A DNA stretch of 64,000 nucleotides from Nemertoderma westbladi (taxonomy: Eukaryota; Xenacoelomorpha; Nemertodermatida; Nemertodermatidae), in assembly GCA_032718475.1 (NCBI GenBank), contig JAUCBJ010007779.1:1-64000 (forward strand). The letters run 5' to 3'. Below the pieces are notes generated by a model. The model was not told the origin of the DNA. It saw only the letters and a program-made list of their open reading frames with translations, and ran no database searches. Shown here one piece after another: positions 54,101 through 64,000 of the stretch. The translations under genes were made by a program, and so were the position numbers. Every line of letters begins with the position of its first letter. Within the stretch, counting starts at the first letter, position 1.

Positions 54101-57100
54101 AATTTTGGTGGGTGATTTCAACTGCCGTTTAGATGGTGATAGTGCAAGAGGTGACCTTCTAAGTGATAGCCTGCTTGCTCTCGATATTTTATCTTTAAGT
54201 AACCCAGACAACTGTACTTATATAGGTTGGAATGGCAAGAGTTGCATTGATTTTCCTGTACATCCCTAAGCAACTGGATAAACGCTATAGTGTTACCAAC
54301 GGAATATACGAAGCACCAGCAAATTCTTATTGAGTTAGAATATGAGTATCGCAATATCCGCGATGAAAGATAGGGCAATTCGTGCAGTGCACACAGAAGT
54401 GCTGGCTAAACTCCTAGATGAAACGAAATTATACGAAGCACTAAATGGTGGTGTTGATCTGTCAACCTGTCAGTATAACAGAAGCAATAGAGAAATCTGA
54501 ATTAATACGCCCCCAGTGGACATCCAAGCCATGGTTCGACAAAGACTGTTATGCATTGCAGAAACAGGTAGACTCAGCATGGAAGCGTTTGAATTATAAG
54601 GACCCAGATATCAATGACTTTGACAACTATGGTTCTTTGCGGAAGGAGTGCAAGTCCACTGTTAAATCAAAAAGGAGGTTCTAAAAAGCTCAATGAGAAA
54701 TAAAGTTGATACAGGCCTGTGAGGAGGACCAACAAGAGTTTTGGAATATCCTGAAAACGAAGAAGGAAACAGTAGTTTTTATCAGCAAGTCCCTGCCAAT
54801 AATTGGTCCGTCCATTCTCAAACCTTTTTCACACAACTCTTAAGTTGCCATATTTCCTCATTAACCCAGTCCCTTTCTTAGATCATGTAATAATGGGAAA
54901 GAAATTACTGCAGCTGTAGATAGCCAGCAGTCAAAGAAAGCGGCTGGTCCAGACAGGATTAGCAATGATGCTCTCAAAGCCGGATTTGGTTGTCTTTTCC
55001 CTTTTCTGAGGCACCTATTCGGGGTTTGTTTCAACTCTGCCTCATGTCCTATTGTTTGGTTGACATCATTTTTAATCCCAATGTACAAGGGGAAAGGTCT
55101 AAAGTCGTCCCCAGACTCGTGCATAGAGGAGTTTCTCTTCTTTCCTGTTTGTTAAAAACTTATAGTACAATTTTCTTTACTCGATTATACTCCTGGGTTG
55201 AGTTCAACAACAAACTCCCAGATGCTCAATATGTATTCCATAAGACAGATCAACGATAATGGCAGTAAAGGTTTTATTTAGTTTTATTAGTAATGCATTA
55301 TCTTTTAGGGGTGGTCATGTATGTTGTGTTTTTATCGAGTTTACAAAAGCCTTTCACACCATTGACAGAGTAAGACTCTGTAATAAACTATCTTCTTTAG
55401 GTATAAGTTGCGCCTTCATTGCAGTCATTGGAGTCTCATCGAGATGAATTTTATTAGAATTTGTATTGGCTCAGTTTTAACTAACCCAATCGCCCAGATG
55501 ATCGGACTAATCCAAGGGGATAATATATCGCCTCTGTTGTTCAGTGGTTGTTCAGTTCAGCGGATCTTCTGGTGGCTTTAATTGGAATTAGTGTTTTTGT
55601 CATCTGATAAGCTGATGATCTTGCACTATATGGAAACTCACTCGAATCAGTCCAACTTGCTCTTGACAAGTTGGCTGTGTACTGTGATGAGAATGCTATC
55701 ACAGTAAACCTCTCTAAAACAAAAGCTGTTAAATTCCGCGGGACACTATTGTGTTCAGATAAACTTATCTACAAGTGTGGATCCATCGTGTTTGTAAATA
55801 GTTTTAACTATTTTGGCGTTATTTTAACTACAATTAACTCCTCATCTGGCCACTACTCACATCTTTACAGAAAAGGTATGGCATCTTGTATGCGTTTAGC
55901 ATCAATGGTACAAATGAGTGGGTTTCTTTGGACACGGCACTCAAGCTTTGGTCAAGAGTAGTATTGCTGGCTACTACTTATGGCTGCTCTACATATTGTA
56001 TTATCTTGCGTGAACAGCTGCTTCAACTTCCGCACGTTGTGAAAGTACATGGTTTTTATTACAGACTTTGGTGCGGTATTAGTAAATTCTCATCTACAAC
56101 TAATATCCTGCAGGCTGTAGACCATCCAGACAGCTCCTCAATCTCACTAAAGTATTTGTCGGGATATCGCTGGAGAGTCTCCTCTCAATTCTTCTCAAAT
56201 GGGTACCATCACAAACTGTTTGCTGCTGGAGGACAACGTTAGACTGTGTGTGCCGTCTCCGTGATTCGGCAGACCATACAATAAATCACTCGATGAGTTG
56301 CCCCCTCAGTTTTATGTATCAAACCCTCGACCGCGATTCTATCCCTTCAGTAGGATCCTGGTCGAGACCTGAGGTAGCCTGAACTAGACGAGGTGGTCGA
56401 GATTCACATGGTAAGAGCATACAGGAATCTTTGATGGATTCCGAACCAGCAGGAATCTACTAACATACTTAATCGATGGACGACCACAATGCACCACTAC
56501 TGCACCAGTGCAGCTTAGTTCATTCTCAAACCATAGCTACAGTATGTAGTTGACTAACTGCTGAATAACGAGTGTTGAGCATTTACTTAGGTGACTATGA
56601 ATCACATTAATTGATATATATATAGATGGCCCTTTCCTAATCAAATACAGAGGCATGTGGTCACGCGATTCGCTGTACGCAGCTGCTTCCTCAGGCACCA
56701 GTATGTATTTTTTTATTTACCATTTAAATATTTGTTTTGTTTAATTATTGTGCATATATTTTACTGCTATATTTCATTAATTTATATAAAGTCTAGAGGC
56801 TGTATAAGTGTTGAATTGAATTGAATAGTATTGGTATTTTTGTTTTAATATATTGGCGATCTTCTAGTTAGAAGAGTCTTTGTTCTTGTCTGTGGCGCTG
56901 TTTATATATTTTTTTTAACAAAAACCAACCTTAATCGTATGGTCTAGTTCAGGAACAACAGCGTTGTTAAGTCTTCCTACTATGACCTCCTCCAAAGGAT
57001 CCCATTCGTTATGGCTGCTTACTGGACAATCTGCCGGGGGTGTGTAAGGCTTGTACGATGGGTTGAACACATTACGAACGTTGGTTATCCTTCCATATTT

Positions 57101-57836
57101 TGGTTCCTGGAAATTCATAAACATATCATGTTGAATCTACATTTCGAAAAAAAATAATTGTTTTCTAGTTTAGGTATGTCGAATGTCGATTGATGAGTCT
57201 AAAAAATAATAAAAATACGTGTTTCCAGATGTATCAAATTTATAAAGATTGAATCTAAATATACGAAATGGGTTTTTTGAGGATTTTGAATTCGATCTCA
57301 GAAAAAATTTCTGTCAACTGAGAGCAAAATTCGGCGCCATCGCCAAAATGTTGGTCTTTGGCAGTTCTAAAACTAAGATTAATATTTAAATAAGATTATT
57401 GAAACTACTCATCACCCCAAAACACCAATAATAAATTATAAAACTAAGATTAGTAAACAAACTCCCGGGGAATTGGAAATGTGTTACACAAAGCCCCACA
57501 CAATCAACACCGCAAAATACCTATATAGGTGAATCTGAAGTTACTGTAGGTCAATTTGGTTTTAACCTGAAAAGTGCTAACTGTGAACCTTCCTCTGATG
57601 AAAAGTCGTATGTATTGCTTACATAGCATGTATTGCCTGGCATGTGAGCCATACGAGTGCATAGATTAATTATTACTAACAACCAACCAACATCCATTCT
57701 GCTCGCATAAATGCATAGCTTTCAGTAGTGTAGCGCTACAACAATGTTCATACATGAAACCTAATATCACAAATAAACTTACCGGTTTAAGAATTTGGTT
57801 ATTTCGTCGCAGTATTAAAGTTGATAAAGATTTCAT
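39069..57836 (-). CDS. GATM: glycine amidinotransferase, mitochondrial (nine exons)
   Basis: Transfers the amidino group of arginine to glycine, giving guanidinoacetate for creatine synthesis. Exons (minus strand): 57783-57836, 56930-57106, 46515-46713, 45839-46029, 44850-44987, 43338-43492, 42026-42102, 39875-40019, 39069-39150. All junctions are GT-AG and in phase, giving 1218 bp, 405 residues plus stop (human enzyme about 423). The catalytic triad is present: Asp in EPCFDAADF (residue 236), His in NSMHMDST (286) and Cys in GGGFHCWT (390). Residues 1-18 are basic and Ser/Leu-rich, like a mitochondrial presequence. Intron 2 is 10.2 kb and full of LINEs. Intron 4 starts with nine extra copies of the exon 4 end and its donor. 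Exon 1 is the least certain part. Confidence 0.93.
39485..39706. repeat. inverted-repeat element in GATM intron 8
   Basis: CCCATGTGAAGAATAC at 39485 is repeated inverted at 39691-39706 (GTATTCTTCACATGGG), and the arms extend inward through AGGTTTTCAC-like sequence. A further direct copy of the end lies near 39742. It is MITE-like; no clear target duplication. Confidence 0.6.
39782..39798. repeat. C17 homopolymer, GATM intron 8
   Basis: Seventeen C on the plus strand, so a G17 run in the GATM transcript about 77 bases downstream of the exon 8 donor. Confidence 0.9.
39875..40019 (-). CDS. GATM: GATM exon 8
   Basis: Acceptor TTTCCAG, donor GTAAGT. Encodes [20 protein letters not shown] through [15 protein letters not shown]. 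Phases 1 and 2 at the ends match its neighbours. Confidence 0.92.
40292..40308. repeat. G17 homopolymer, GATM intron 7
   Basis: Seventeen G on the plus strand, so a C17 run in the GATM transcript about 270 bases upstream of exon 8. Confidence 0.9.
40411..40724. repeat. 314-bp MITE-like element in GATM intron 7
   Basis: The ends are inverted copies: CTAAAGCCCCGTTCACATCC on the left and, on the other strand from the right, CTTAAGGCCCGTTCACATTC. The interior has more copies of the motif (CATTCACACCCAACGGTA) and GCGGTACACCGC palindromes. No ORF. Confidence 0.75.
42026..42102 (-). CDS. GATM: GATM exon 7
   Basis: Acceptor GTTTTTAG, donor GTATGT. Encodes [20 protein letters not shown] and PSVSD. 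Confidence 0.92.
42844..43272. repeat. inverted-repeat element in GATM intron 6
   Basis: The left arm (GTTTTCCTGATCGCTGATTT near 42910) pairs imperfectly with the right arm at 43189-43222. CTGTCTGT-type repeats sit on one side and GACGGACAG on the other. It is a foldback-type element related in base usage to the dispersed CTGT-rich repeats. Confidence 0.55.
43338..43492 (-). CDS. GATM: GATM exon 6
   Basis: Acceptor GTTTAG, donor GTGAGC. Encodes [20 protein letters not shown], then [11 protein letters not shown] with the catalytic His, then [10 protein letters not shown]. Confidence 0.92.
43716..44639. repeat. 924-bp long-inverted-repeat element in GATM intron 5
   Basis: Terminal inverted repeats CACCATGTCCTGGAAYATAG are flanked on both sides by TA (43714-43715 and 44640-44641). 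A second, long inverted pair of about 140-160 bp (44028-44165 versus 44225-44385) lies inside. No transposase ORF. The TA flanks suggest a Tc1/mariner-type non-autonomous element. Confidence 0.75.
44850..44987 (-). CDS. GATM: GATM exon 5
   Basis: Acceptor CCCTTAG, donor GTAAAT. Encodes [20 protein letters not shown], then [13 protein letters not shown] with the catalytic Asp, then [10 protein letters not shown]. Confidence 0.92.
45220..45896. repeat. 67-bp minisatellite spanning the GATM exon 4 splice donor
   Basis: Ten complete 67-bp units (starting at 45220, 45287, 45354 and so on to 45823) plus seven bases. On the minus strand each unit has 51 bp of exon 4 end sequence followed by the donor GTAAGTAT. 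Only the unit at 45823-45889 is used in the full-length reading frame; the other nine lie in intron 4. Units are nearly identical, and all ten retain the GTAAGTAT. Confidence 0.95.
45839..46029 (-). CDS. GATM: GATM exon 4
   Basis: Acceptor TTTTAGCAG, donor GTAAGT. Encodes [20 protein letters not shown] and [16 protein letters not shown]. The last 51 bp belong to the 67-bp tandem repeat. Confidence 0.93.
46030..46514. other. GATM intron 3
   Basis: AT-rich intron of 485 bp. No feature other than an AT microsatellite-like stretch near 46050-46150. Confidence 0.7.
46515..46713 (-). CDS. GATM: GATM exon 3
   Basis: Acceptor TTTTTTCGCAG, donor GTTAGC. Encodes [20 protein letters not shown] and [20 protein letters not shown]. 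Confidence 0.92.
47439..48538 (+). pseudogene. LINE endonuclease domain, frameshifted
   Basis: Two frames, 47439-47786 and 47828-48538. The second has [41 protein letters not shown] and [14 protein letters not shown], the catalytic residues of an AP-type endonuclease. The N-terminal Asn segment lies in the first frame. Confidence 0.85.
48600..51325 (+). pseudogene. LINE reverse transcriptase, interrupted
   Basis: N-terminal part to 49127, then a 700-bp insertion, then 49832-50198 (ending in a stop where a stretch is deleted relative to the sister copy at about 30700), and 50336-51325 with [11 protein letters not shown] and the C-terminal module. Not functional. Confidence 0.88.
49128..49827. 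mobile_element. 700-bp insertion in LINE
   Basis: Absent from the sister LINE at about 30339. Flanked by TGAA on both sides (49124-49127 and 49828-49831). Contains a 68-bp tandem duplication (about 49455-49590), an A-rich stretch after AATAAA near 49601-49624, and no ORF of note. The ends show no clear inverted repeats, so the class is unknown. Confidence 0.6.
51446..51460. repeat. C homopolymer, GATM intron 2
   Basis: Run of about 15 C between two LINE copies. It is a run of G in the GATM transcript. Confidence 0.8.
51771..52972 (-). pseudogene. inverted LINE reverse transcriptase fragment
   Basis: RT fragment of the same family as 46900-51358 but on the minus strand. Pieces are 52536-53039, 52105-52581 and 51754-51972. 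Motifs include [13 protein letters not shown] and [11 protein letters not shown]. It is truncated at both ends and frameshifted. With 49832-51180 it forms an inverted pair of about 1.2 kb. Confidence 0.88.
52973..56828 (+). pseudogene. second-family degenerate LINE in GATM intron 2
   Basis: Pieces in several frames: 52975-53277 (ORF1-like, [14 protein letters not shown]), 53569-53775 (a zinc-finger-like [20 protein letters not shown]), 54015-54269 (endonuclease core, [17 protein letters not shown]), 54445-54684, RT at about 54900-55960 ([39 protein letters not shown]), and a C-terminal part to 56242. The 3' end is probably the TTGAATTGAATTGAA tail near 56814. Many stops and shifts. Confidence 0.82.
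56930..57106 (-). CDS. GATM: GATM exon 2
   Basis: Acceptor ATTTCCAG, donor GTTGGT. Encodes [20 protein letters not shown] and [20 protein letters not shown], the conserved start of the mature enzyme. Confidence 0.93.
57783..57836 (-). CDS. GATM: GATM exon 1, mitochondrial presequence
   Basis: Eighteen codons, [18 protein letters not shown], ending at donor GTAAGT. It joins exon 2 in phase. Chosen because the ATG, the donor and a basic amphipathic N-terminus coincide 0.7 kb upstream of exon 2. Confidence 0.7.
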
Positions 57837-59007
57837 AATTTATGTTGTTTAATGTAAAATAAAATACAATTATTATAAGTAGGCCTATATTTTTTTAAAC
57901 AAATATTAATTAGTCTTATATATTTGGCATTACTAAACTAAAACTAACATGGGTGATATATTATGTAATAATTACGTGATGACATTTCTAAGACTCATCC
58001 ATCGTTCCTGCAGGGTGATGTTGGTGTGTTACTACCAGGGTTGCATAATTTCATGTTTTTTAAAGCGACCATTTATTCTATGCTATGCTAAACCCGGTCC
58101 TTTGTATCATCACCCTGAAAGGGATATCAAGTCTTCTGTAGTAAAAGCCGAGCTGGGACTGCCATATAGCACCAAACAGTATTTTGATCTTTACAGCATT
58201 TTCAAGTAGACCGACATTGGATTCTGCCCGGTCTAGTTATTTGGGTAGCTTTCAATGTTTATTGAATTAACCCCGTTCATCAGCAAAGTCGGGGTAAATC
58301 AAGTGTATTTGTGGTTTTTTCATTTTTTTTTAAATTTTTTGCTGTTTGTAATTCCTCTTTATCGATATTATGTTGTACGGGGGTCGAGAAATATTCCCAG
58401 CACAGTCGCTTCCATAGGTCTCAAGGATCTTAAACATAACTGGGCGTTAGGCAAAATCGAAGGCCTTGATAAAGTTATAAATTAGACCCCTTTTTTAAGG
58501 CAATTCCTGAATTATAAAGTTTTCGGTTATACAGTTATACAACGTTTTCGGAACACATTTCGGTTGTAGTTCGTCGATTAGCTTTTAACAATTATGGTGG
58601 CTTCCATTAGAAGAAAATGGATTCTCTATTATAAGTATCATTTTATCATCGCCTGTTCAGCTTGTTTGCGATGTAGATTCAATGCATACTACAGTATTTC
58701 TGATTTTAACATTACAATAAAGGTGATGGTGATCTAATTTGAAGTTTTGAAGTGAAGTTTAGTTCGTTTACATGAAATTATTAATATTGAAATTAATATA
58801 AAATATAAGACAAAATATAGTTTACTCAAGGTCTAATTCCCATAAACAGTGTATAGGTATGACTGACTGTATGATAATAATAAGAATAAAACATTTAAAC
58901 AGTAAAATGACTGACTTTCTCAAGTGTGTTAATTACAGAATTATGTAGTAAATTTGAAATGTAATTAAATTACTGCACATTTAAGAAAAGCAGCTAGCTG
59001 CTAGCTA
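57837..59007. other. region upstream of GATM
   Basis: Contains the GATM promoter on the minus strand; no specific site recognised. On the plus strand, 57949-58209 and 58255-58485 are open for 86 and 76 codons, with no family recognised and low-complexity hydrophobic parts. I do not call genes here. Confidence 0.4.
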
Positions 59008-59202
59008 TTGTGTTGTTTATTATTATATACTAAACTAGAGTTGGTGGGATCAACTTCAATCAATATTAATTCTTACCCACATTATTCCAACAAGAACTAT
59101 TATAAGTTTCTTGTAATAGATGATTCCGAATTGATTAGTCCGGGACGGAATTGTCTGTGTCAATTGTCCGCATACCGCGGCACATTAGCAACAGACATGA
59201 TA

Positions 59203-61350
59203 AACAGACTGAAGAACAGACTGAAGAACAGACTGAAGAACAGACTGAAGAACAGACTGAAGAACAGACTGAAGAACAGACTGAAGAACAGACTGAAGAG
59301 CAAACTGTATAACAGGGTGAAGAACAGACTGAAGAGCAAACTGTATAACAGACTGAAGAACAGACTGAAGAACAGACTGAAGAACAGACTGAAGAACAGA
59401 CTGAAGAACAGACTGAAGAACAGACTGAAGAACAGACTGAAGAACAGACTGAAGAACAGACTGAAGAACAGACTGAAGAGCAAACTGTATAACAGACTGA
59501 AGAACAGACTGAAGAGCAAACTGTATAACAGACTGAAGAACAGACTGAAGAACAGACTGAAGAACAGACTGAAGAGCAAACTGTATAACAGACTGAAGAA
59601 CAGACTGAAGAACAGACTGAAGAGCAAACTGTATAACAGGCTGAAGAACAGACTGAAGAACAGACTGAAGAACAGACTGAAGAGCAAACTGTATAACAGG
59701 CTGAAGAGCAAACTGTATAACAGACTGAAGAGCAAACTGTATAACAGGCTGAAGAGCAAACTGTATAACAGACTGAATAGCAAACTGTATAACAGACTGA
59801 AGAGCAAACTGTATATCAGACTGAAGAACAGACTGAAGAACAGACTGAAGAACAAACTGAAGAGCAAACTGTATAACAGACTGAAGAACAGACTGAAGAA
59901 CAGACTGAAGAACAGACTGAAGAGCAAACTGTATAACAGGCTGAAGAACAGACTGAAGAACAGACTGAAGAGCAAACTGTATAACAGGCTGAAGAGCAAA
60001 CTGTATAACAGACTGAAGAGCAAACTGTATAACAGACTGAAGAACAGACTGAAGAACAGACTGAAGAGCAAACTGTATAACAGGCTGAAGAACAGACTGA
60101 AGAACAGACTGAAGAACAGACTGAAGAGCAAACTGTATAACAGGCTGAAGAGCAAACTGTATAACAGACTGAAGAGCAAACTGTATAACAGGCTGAAGAG
60201 CAAACTGTATAACAGACTGAAGAGCAAACTGTATAACAGACTGAAGTGCAAACTGTATAACAGACTGAAGAACAGACTGAAGAACAGACTGAAGAACAGA
60301 CTGAAGAGCAAACTGTATAACAGGCTGAAGAACAGACTGAAGAACAGACTGAAGAACAGACTGAAGAGCAAACTGTATAACAGACTGAAGAACAGACTGA
60401 AGAACAGACTGAAGAGCAAACTGTATAACAGGCTGAAGAACAGACTGAAGAACAGACTGAAGAACAGACTGAAGAACAGACTGAAGAGCAAACTGTATAA
60501 CAGACTGAAGAGCAAACTGTATAACAGACTGAAGAACAGACTGAAGAACAGACTGAAGAGCAAACTGTATAACAGACTGAAGAACAGACTGAAGAACAGA
60601 CTGAAGAGCAAACTGTATAACAGGCTGAAGAACAGACTGAAGAACAGACTGAAGAACAGACTGAAGAACAGACTGAAGAACAGACTGAAGAACAGACTGA
60701 AGAACAGACTGAAGAACAGACTGAAGAACAGACTGAAGAACAGACTGAAGAACAGACTGAAGAGCAAACTGTATAACAGGCTGAAGAGCAAACTGTATAA
60801 CAGACTGAAGAGCAAACTGTATAACAGACTGAAGTGCAAACTGTATAACAGACTGAAGAACAGACTGAAGAACAGACTGAAGAACAGACTGAAGAACAGA
60901 CTGAAGAGCAAACTGTATAACAGACTGAAGAACAGACTGAAGAACAGACTGAAGAGCAAACTGTATAACAGGCTGAAGAACAGACTGAAGAACAGACTGA
61001 AGAGCAAACTGTATAACAGACTGAAGAGCAAACTGTATAACAGACTGAAGAACAGACTGAAGAACAGACTGAAGAGCAAACTGTATAACAGACTGAAGAA
61101 CAGACTGAAGAACAGACTGAAGAGCAAACTGTATAACAGGCTGAAGAACAGACTGAAGAACAGACTGAAGAACAGACTGAAGAACAGACTGAAGAACAGA
61201 CTGAAGAACAGACTGAAGAGCAAACTGTATAACAGGCTGAAGAACAGACTGAAGAACAGACTGAAGAACAGACTGAAGAACAGACTGAAGAACAGACTGA
61301 AGAACAGACTAAAGAACAGACTGAAGAGCAAACTGTATAACAGACTGAAG
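59203..61350. repeat. 12-bp satellite, 179 units
   Basis: 2148 bp, exactly 179 units of 12 bp. Two main units: AACAGACTGAAG (with an AACAGGCTGAAG variant) and AGCAAACTGTAT; the second is normally followed by the first. No indel breaks the register. Translated in one plus frame it gives tetrapeptides NRLK and SKLY inside an 800-codon open frame (59008-61410). The minus strand gives LFFS/LLYS in a 744-codon frame (59160-61394). A second plus frame gives QTEE, with TAA stops in each AGCAAACTGTAT unit. Confidence 0.95.
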
Positions 61351-61410
61351 AAAAGACTTCTCCTTTGCTGGTTGCGGCAAGTGGACTTGATCACAAAGAA
61401 CCAAAATTAA

Positions 61411-62639
61411 CAAAAATATCTACATAATGCTAAAGTATGTAGATGATATCAGGGGCCGCATTGTTTATTGATCTTAACGCATTGCACAGTAGTGCAGGTC
61501 GATCAAGGATGTAGGCCAACCAACAAACATAGACAACACATTACATATCGTTTCAATAATATTGAATGGCTGCTGGCTGACCTGGTCTCAGTTGGGACCC
61601 ACCCCCGCCCTTCTAGATAAGATTTACTATCCCGGTGGCCAATTTAATAAGGACTTTAGTTTCAGTACAACAATAGACGCTTAATATATAAATATTATTA
61701 ATACTGGATTTCTGTACAAAAATATTTTCGATGACAAGTTACATATAAATATATTAACATAAATAAATTAAACTATTAAATATTCAACGGTAATTAGCGC
61801 CCCAATATATAAATCAACCTACTTTATAAACTACCGGATTACAATCTCTTCCTTCTCTGCTGGGAATCTAACATCATCATGATTATTAATTGATTTGTGT
61901 CTCTGATATAATATTGACTCTGTACAAAGTACTGCTTGTATGGACTGGCAGTGGAATAAGAGGATTGTCAATAACAAGATAAGAATCTTTTATTCGATGA
62001 GTCAATATGTTCAGATATTGCTATTGTCCGCTACTGTACTATAGTATAGGTCTGTGTACCTGCACATTTCTGTGTTACTGCTACTGCATCGCACGAGAAT
62101 GTTGGGTTGGTGTCCTCGTCATTGGTGGTGTTATTGGCATATTAACCAAACCATTCCTGCTAGATACTCAATAAAACCAAAATTGGAGTGGCCTCTCTCA
62201 AATGTCTCAACACTTTAATCATTGATAAATATGGCCGAGGTGTGGATTTACTTGTATGTGTTAAATCCGTCCATAAATAATTGAATAAAGTGGTTATACT
62301 GCGAAGCGGTACAGCGCGACTACAGATGATCTGACCTCGATTTGACACATTTAAATGGATCGAAATCATATCATATATGTTTTTCCTTCTTCGAAACTCC
62401 GTTTCGATTCCAGCTCGGATGGGGTCGCCCGAGGTATGACCGTGACCGCGCTCCAAGTACTCCAGGGTAATAGATTGCAAATAACGATTGAATTAATTAA
62501 CAGCAAGTGGGAACATCGTAAATGATGTCCAGTTTTTGCGTAGTTCTGCATCTTCAATGGTGAGCATCTCCATTTGACAACAGAAATGCCCAGAAGGCGC
62601 GGCAATGTGTACATCAACACGACCAGAAACCACTTCATG
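61411..62639. other. unassigned region right of the satellite
   Basis: No recognised gene. On the minus strand a frame at 62366-62638 starts MKWFLVVLMYTLPRLLGISV, which looks like a signal peptide, and could be a first exon of a secreted protein. No family is recognised and I do not call it. Confidence 0.3.
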
Positions 62640-62930
62640 CCATCAGACTATTTTAATGCTTATCCTGTGATTTTCCAACCAGTTTCTCAGTTGTTTGAGC
62701 GCCGGGCCTGCAATCTATTGGTTGTAGGTTCAGCCCCGCCAGGACTCAGCCTTTCATTCACTGGGGTCGATGAAATGAGTACCAGTTAAATAACTGGGAG
62801 GAAATCTTGGGATAGGAGTAGCGCCCACCCCTACCCTCGGGTAGCAGCTATCGAAAGAGGAGCCTTCGGGTCGCCTCCGGCTTCGGCCGACTGTTTGCTT
62901 TTTTGCTTTCTATCCGAGACCAGCTAAAGG
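62640..62930 (+). mobile_element. tRNA-derived SINE-like element
   Basis: A tRNA-like head with an A-box-like TTCTCAGTTGTTTGAGC (62683) and a B-box-like GGTTCAGCCCC (62728) at normal spacing. It is followed by TTTCATTCACTGGGGTCGAT and GAGTACCAGTTAAATAACTG, the kind of conserved body seen in invertebrate SINEs. The boundaries are approximate. Confidence 0.6.
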
Positions 62931-64000
62931 TTTCATTTAACCCTTTGCGTACAACACTTAAAAAAGGCGGCATAACATTCTAAATAATTCATGGTCATTA
63001 AGGCGGCAGTGTGCCGCCTTTACATAATTATAACTTAACCCCCAGGTACCCATAATAACCCCTTATAACTTTGTTATAACTATTGGTACGTAAAAAAAAT
63101 TGAGTTCATATTCGTTTTGGGCAGGAAAAACTGGTCTAGAAAAGTTAATTAAATATTGCTTGAAGGGATTCCTATTGGTTTAAAGGAACTTTAAAATACA
63201 TAATTATTTATGAAATCACATGAAATTTAAATTAAATTTAGCCAATAATTAAGTTACAAATCATTAAGGCGGCAGTGTGTCGCCAATGGGGTTCAAAGGT
63301 GAAAGATTAAATAATTTCGGAAATGGTTAAAACATAAGTGGCGTCACGTCGCATAAATATTGCAGTTTTGCTGCCGGGCATACAGTATTCGAGGCAGCAT
63401 CACTACTTTCTGCACGTCTGCTGTTACTATAACTGACTCTGTAATCTGTGTACGACATATTCAGGCCATATGCAATGTCGTCCTGGCCGTTGCACTTATT
63501 ACAATTTTCACCCATTTTATTACTTTTTTACGGAATTAATCAAAACCTCTAATTCAATATTCTTTACGACACTTACAGAAACTCGTATTTCACCTCCTGA
63601 TGCTTCTTTGGTGACTCACTTCTTGACGATTTGGAATGATCACAGAATTATTTTTGTGCATAGCTGTGATATCAACATCTGATGAGAGTTAATGGCCAAC
63701 GACGTTTTTGTGTGAGTTCACGACGATATTGTGGAATAATGGGATGGTAAGACTCAATATAGACTAATAATATTAGACTATAATAGAGACTAATTGTCAC
63801 ATTTATTACCAGGGGTGTCATCACACTTCGAACAAATCGAAAACCAAGCGTTGATAAATGGAAGGGTTTACTAAGTTGTTTACAATCTAACATGTTCTTC
63901 AATGAAAATGAACGGCCTGGTCCTACTAATTCTTTCGATTTCAATTTAACTTAGTGAACTGAATGAACCTGTTAGAAATACTCTTTGTTCTGAGTTGCTG
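62931..64000. other. right-end non-coding region
   Basis: AT-rich. Contains two copies of a GGCGGCAGTGTG(C/T)CGCC hairpin (63001-63019 and 63266-63284). Minus-strand open frames at 63327-63515 and 63672-63944 are not recognised; each could be a terminal or partial exon of a gene extending outside the window. Confidence 0.4.

Noticed and set aside
57949-58485. Gene divergent from GATM
   Set aside because: Two short open frames without recognisable domain or splice structure.
59160-61394. 744-codon minus-strand ORF as a membrane protein
   Set aside because: It is the complement of the 12-bp satellite; the hydrophobic LFFS/LLYS pattern follows from the repeat alone.
62366-62638. Secreted protein exon on the minus strand with a signal-like start
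   Set aside because: Attractive N-terminus, but no family, no clear donor and no partner exon found nearby; mentioned but not called.

Overview
This is eukaryotic DNA from an invertebrate-like animal, probably marine. It is AT-rich and dense in retrotransposons. Animal-type features are a single-exon PIGW gene, a nine-exon mitochondrial-type glycine amidinotransferase gene (GATM/AGAT), BEL/Pao LTR retrotransposons (a metazoan group), several non-LTR (LINE) families, a tRNA-derived SINE-like element and inverted-repeat elements. I cannot fix the phylum from the sequence alone.

Layout. 1-4430: a 31-bp minisatellite containing a truncated LINE. 4582-6006 (-): intact PIGW. 6430-7041: a dispersed repeat with a second copy at 35229-35854. 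7697-8422: an unidentified ORF. 8560-12860 (-): a LINE with intact ORF1 and ORF2. 12880-35220: nested BEL/Pao elements. The outer element is old and 5'-truncated: its pol remnants lie at 12880-15770, a LINE interrupts its post-pol region, and its 3' LTR is 34180-35220. Just upstream of that LTR a young element (20216-34136) has inserted. It has paired LTRs, a CTATG target duplication, and one long gag-protease ORF from which RT and integrase have been deleted in frame. A further LINE with a 40-bp target duplication sits inside it. Both BEL/Pao copies carry small ORFs between pol and the 3' LTR, one ending in a conserved Arg/Lys-rich tail. Their LTRs share an RNA stem with compensatory changes.

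39069-57836 (-): GATM, read here as nine exons that join in frame to 405 codons and keep the catalytic Asp, His and Cys. Its introns hold several inverted-repeat elements, three LINE copies (two in inverted orientation) and a 67-bp minisatellite that repeats the 3' end of exon 4 with its 5' splice site ten times. 59203-61350: a 12-bp satellite of exactly 179 units, open in one frame on each strand. The right end has a SINE-like element and unassigned sequence.

The two host genes (GPI-anchor inositol acylation; first step of creatine synthesis) are functionally unrelated; everything else looks like mobile or repetitive DNA. The most unusual items are the splice-donor minisatellite in GATM, the gag-protease-only BEL/Pao derivative with accessory ORFs and a covarying LTR stem, and the indel-free 12-bp satellite.
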